Source: Bolinopsis microptera (lineage: Eukaryota > Ctenophora > Tentaculata > Lobata > Bolinopsidae). From it: a stretch of 64,000 nt of DNA. The stretch spans positions 558,001 to 622,000 of the forward strand of contig NC_087078.1 in NCBI RefSeq assembly GCF_026151205.1. Reading direction: 5' to 3'. The notes beneath the pieces are model-generated. The model was not told where the DNA came from and searched no databases. It worked only from the letters and a program-made list of their open reading frames with translations. Below, in pieces: positions 60,501-64,000 of the stretch (the stretch's first letter is position 1; the number at the start of each line of letters is the position of its first letter). The position numbers and the translations under genes are program-made.

Positions 60501-63500
60501 CTGAGGGTGAAGTGTGTTAGTGTGGAGAGCAGGGTAGAGAGCTCCTCTGTAACGTTCTGAGGGTGAAGTGTGTTAGTGTGGAGAGCAGGGTAGAGAGCTC
60601 CTCTGTAACGTTCTGAGGGTGAAGTGTGTTAGTGTGGAGAGGAGGGTAGAGAGCTCCTCTGTAACGTTCTGAGGGTGAAGTGTGTTAGTGTGGAGAGGAG
60701 GGTAGAGAGCTCCTCTGTAACGTTCTGAGGGTGAAGTGTGTTAGTGTGGAGAGCAGGGTAGAGAGCTCCTCTGTAACGTTCTGAGGGTGAAGTGTGTTAG
60801 TGTGGAGAGCAGGGTAGAGAGCTCCTCTGTAACGTTCTGAGGGTGAAGTGTGTTAGTGTGGAGAGCAGGGTAGAGAGCTCCTCTGTAACGTTCTGAGGGT
60901 GAAGTGTGTTAGTGTGGAGAGGCAGGGTAGAGAGCTCCTCTGTAACGTTCTGAGGGTGAAGTGTGTTAGTGTGGAGAGCAGGGTAGAGAGCTCCTCTGTA
61001 ACGTTCTGAGGGTGAAGTGTGTTAGTGTGGAGAGGAGGGTAGAGAGCTCCTCTGTAACGTTCTGAGGGTGAAGTGTGTTAGTGTGGAGAGGAGGGTAGAG
61101 AGCTCCTCTGTAACGTTCTGAGGGTGAAGTGTGTTAGTGTGGAGAGGAGGGTAGAGAGCTCCTCTGTAACGTTCTGAGGGTGAAGTGTGTTAGTGTGGAG
61201 AGCAGGGTAGAGAGCTCCTCTGTAACGTTCTGAGGGTGAAGTGTGTTAGTGTGGAGAGCAGGGTAGAGAGCTCCTCTGTAACGTTCTGAGGGTGAAGTGT
61301 GTTAGTGTGGAGAGGAGGGTAGAGAGCTCCTCTGTAACGTTCTGAGGGTGAAGTGTGTTAGTGTGGAGAGCAGGGTAGAGAGCTCCTCTGTAACGTTCTG
61401 AGGGTGAAGTGTGTTAGTGTGGAGAGCAGGGTAGAGAGCTCCTCTGTAACGTTCTGAGGGTGAAGTGTGTTAGTGTGGAGAGCAGGGTAGAGAGCTCCTC
61501 TGTAACGTTCTGAGGGTGAAGTGTGTTAGTGTGGAGAGCAGGGTAGAGAGCTCCTCTGTAACGTTCTGAGGGTGAAGTGTGTTAGTGTGGAGAGCAGGGT
61601 AGAGAGCTCCTCTGTAACGTTCTGAGGGTGAAGTGTGTTAGTGTGGAGAGGAGGGTAGAGAGCTCCTCTGTAACGTTCTGAGGGTGAAGTGTGTTAGTGT
61701 GGAGAGGAGGGTAGAGAGCTCCTCTGTAACGTTCTGAGGGTGAAGTGTGTTAGTGTGGAGAGCAGGGTAGAGAGCTCCTCTGTAACGTTCTGAGGGTGAA
61801 GTGTGTTAGTGTGGAGAGGAGGGTAGAGAGCTCCTCTGTAACGTTCTGAGGGTGAAGTGTGTTAGTGTGGAGAGCAGGGTAGAGAGCTCCTCTGTAACGT
61901 TCTGAGGGTGAAGTGTGTTAGTGTGGAGAGGCAGGGTAGAGAGCTCCTCTGTAACGTTCTGAGGGTGAAGTGTGTTAGTGTGGAGAGCAGGGTAGAGAGC
62001 TCCTCTGTAACGTTCTGAGGGTGAAGTGTGTTAGTGTGGAGAGGAGGGTAGAGAGCTCCTCTGTAACGTTCTGAGGGTGAAGTGTGTTAGTGTGGAGAGC
62101 AGGGTAGAGAGCTCCTCTGTAACGTTCTGAGGGTGAAGTGTGTTAGTGTGGAGAGCAGGGTAGAGAGCTCCTCTGTAACGTTCTGAGGGTGAAGTGTGTT
62201 AGTGTGGAGAGCAGGGTAGAGAGCTCCTCTGTAACGTTCTGAGGGTGAAGTGTGTTAGTGTGGAGAGGAGGGTAGAGAGCTCCTCTGTAACGTTCTGAGG
62301 GTGAAGTGTGTTAGTGTGGAGAGGAGGGTAGAGAGCTCCTCTGTAACGTTCTGAGGGTGAAGTGTGTTAGTGTGGAGAGCAGGGTAGAGAGCTCCTCTGT
62401 AACGTTCTGAGGGTGAAGTGTGTTAGTGTGGAGAGCAGGGTAGAGAGCTCCTCTGTAACGTTCTGAGGGTGAAGTGTGTTAGTGTGGAGAGCAGGGTAGA
62501 GAGCTCCTCTGTAACGTTCTGAGGGTGAAGTGTGTTAGTGTGGAGAGGAGGGTAGAGAGCTCCTCTGTAACGTTCTGAGGGTGAAGTGTGTTAGTGTGGA
62601 GAGCAGGGTAGAGAGCTCCTCTGTAACGTTCTGAGGGTGAAGTGTGTTAGTGTGGAGAGGAGGGTAGAGAGCTCCTCTGTAACGTTCTGAGGGTGAAGTG
62701 TGTTAGTGTGGAGAGCAGGGTAGAGAGCTCCTCTGTAACGTTCTGAGGGTGAAGTGTGTTAGTGTGGAGAGCAGGGTAGAGAGCTCCTCTGTAACGTTCT
62801 GAGGGTGAAGTGTGTTAGTGTGGAGAGCAGGGTAGAGAGCTCCTCTGTAACGTTCTGAGGGTGAAGTGTGTTAGTGTGGAGAGGAGGGTAGAGAGCTCCT
62901 CTGTAACGTTCTGAGGGTGAAGTGTGTTAGTGTGGAGAGGAGGGTAGAGAGCTCCTCTGTAACGTTCTGAGGGTGAAGTGTGTTAGTGTGGAGAGCAGGG
63001 TAGAGAGCTCCTCTGTAACGTTCTGAGGGTGAAGTGTGTTAGTGTGGAGAGCAGGGTAGAGAGCTCCTCTGTAACGTTCTGAGGGTGAAGTGTGTTAGTG
63101 TGGAGAGCAGGGTAGAGAGCTCCTCTGTAACGTTCTGAGGGTGAAGTGTGTTAGTGTGGAGAGCAGGGTAGAGAGCTCCTCTGTAACGTTCTGAGGGTGA
63201 AGTGTGTTAGTGTGGAGAGCAGGGTAGAGAGCTCCTCTGTAACGTTCTGAGGGTGAAGTGTGTTAGTGTGGAGAGGAGGGTAGAGAGCTCCTCTGTAACG
63301 TTCTGAGGGTGAAGTGTGTTAGTGTGGAGAGGAGGGTAGAGAGCTCCTCTGTAACGTTCTGAGGGTGAAGTGTGTTAGTGTGGAGAGCAGGGTAGAGAGC
63401 TCCTCTGTAACGTTCTGAGGGTGAAGTGTGTTAGTGTGGAGAGCAGGGTAGAGAGCTCCTCTGTAACGTTCTGAGGGTGAAGTGTGTTAGTGTGGAGAGC

Positions 63501-64000
63501 AGGGTAGAGAGCTCCTCTGTAACGTTCTGAGGGTGAAGTGTGTTAGTGTGGAGAGCAGGGTAGAGAGCTCCTCTGTAACGTTCTGAGGGTGAAGTGTGTT
63601 AGTGTGGAGAGCAGGGTAGAGAGCTCCTCTGTAACGTTCTGAGGGTGAAGTGTGTTAGTGTGGAGAGGAGGGTAGAGAGCTCCTCTGTAACGTTCTGAGG
63701 GTGAAGTGTGTTAGTGTGGAGAGCAGGGTAGAGAGCTCCTCTGTAACGTTCTGAGGGTGAAGTGTGTTAGTGTGGAGAGGAGGGTAGAGAGCTCCTCTGT
63801 AACGTTCTGAGGGTGAAGTGTGTTAGTGTGGAGAGCAGGGTAGAGAGCTCCTCTGTAACGTTCTGAGGGTGAAGTGTGTTAGTGTGGAGAGCAGGGTAGA
63901 GAGCTCCTCTGTAACGTTCTGAGGGTGAAGTGTGTTAGTGTGGAGAGGAGGGTAGAGAGCTCCTCTGTAACGTTCTGAGGGTGAAGTGTGTTAGTGTGGA
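57529..64000. repeat. 56-bp satellite derived from an exon start, continuing past the window
   Basis: About 115 units of 56 bp (GGGTGAAGTGTGTTAGTGTG and on). Three unit types differ at one spot: GAGAGCAGGG and GAGAGGAGGG (56 bp) and GAGAGGCAGGG (57 bp). Units 2-13 and 16-27 have the same order of types, a 14-unit, 788-bp higher-order period near the gene side. On the gene strand each unit holds CTAAC, a pyrimidine/adenine tract, CTCAG and then the first 50 or so bases of the adjoining exon. Confidence 0.95.

Overview
The window looks like the nuclear genome of an invertebrate animal. It has spliced genes with GT-AG introns, animal protein families (LITAF-like, Jupiter/JPT-like, DNAJA class Hsp40, CNOT3), LTR and LINE retroelements, MITEs and many tandem repeats. 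The remnants of retroelement proteins recall those of cnidarians and other invertebrates, but the species cannot be fixed from the sequence. There are no operons, ribosome-binding sites, CRISPR arrays, tRNAs or rRNAs that I can support.

Layout. 0-5.5 kb: LINE remnants on both strands, a 292-bp hAT-type MITE with an 8-bp target duplication, and inverted-repeat elements carrying short TTAGGG tracts. 5.5-9.5 kb: two single-exon LITAF-domain genes in tandem (+), each with an in-frame proline-rich minisatellite, the second with a further minisatellite starting at its stop codon. 10.8-32.8 kb: a four-exon Jupiter/JPT-like gene (-), whose 20.4-kb second intron (11495-31912) is filled by a Russian-doll insertion. 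The outer layer is a non-coding LTR element (LARD-like, + strand, 965-bp LTRs, TSD AAAT). Inside it sits an intact Ty3/gypsy-type element (- strand, 973-bp LTRs, TSD AACG, gag and pol joined by a textbook -1 frameshift site). A 4986-bp tandem duplication then copied part of both. 32.8-41 kb: mainly satellites (8-, 21-, 22-, 7-, 19- and 14-bp units, GA and C runs). 41.6-49.5 kb: a ten-exon DNAJA-type co-chaperone gene (-), complete except for one missing base in exon 6; a 961-bp MITE has split a 21-bp satellite in its fifth intron. 50.0-51.8 kb: an intronless CNOT3 gene (-). 53-55.9 kb: LINE and MITE debris. 56.6-57.6 kb: the 3' exons of an unrecognised gene (-), whose most 5' visible exon runs into a 56-bp satellite that fills the last 6.5 kb of the window.

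The genes do not form a pathway. DNAJA (protein folding) and CNOT3 (mRNA deadenylation) lie head-to-tail 520 bp apart; the LITAF pair is a local duplication. The recurring theme is tandem duplication starting at exon edges: at a splice donor, at a splice acceptor, at stop codons, and at an exon start that has become a long satellite. The most unusual structure is in the Ty3/gypsy LTR: fourteen consecutive hairpins with different stems but nearly the same six-base loop, including a pair change (G-U to A-U) that only makes sense in RNA of the element's sense strand.
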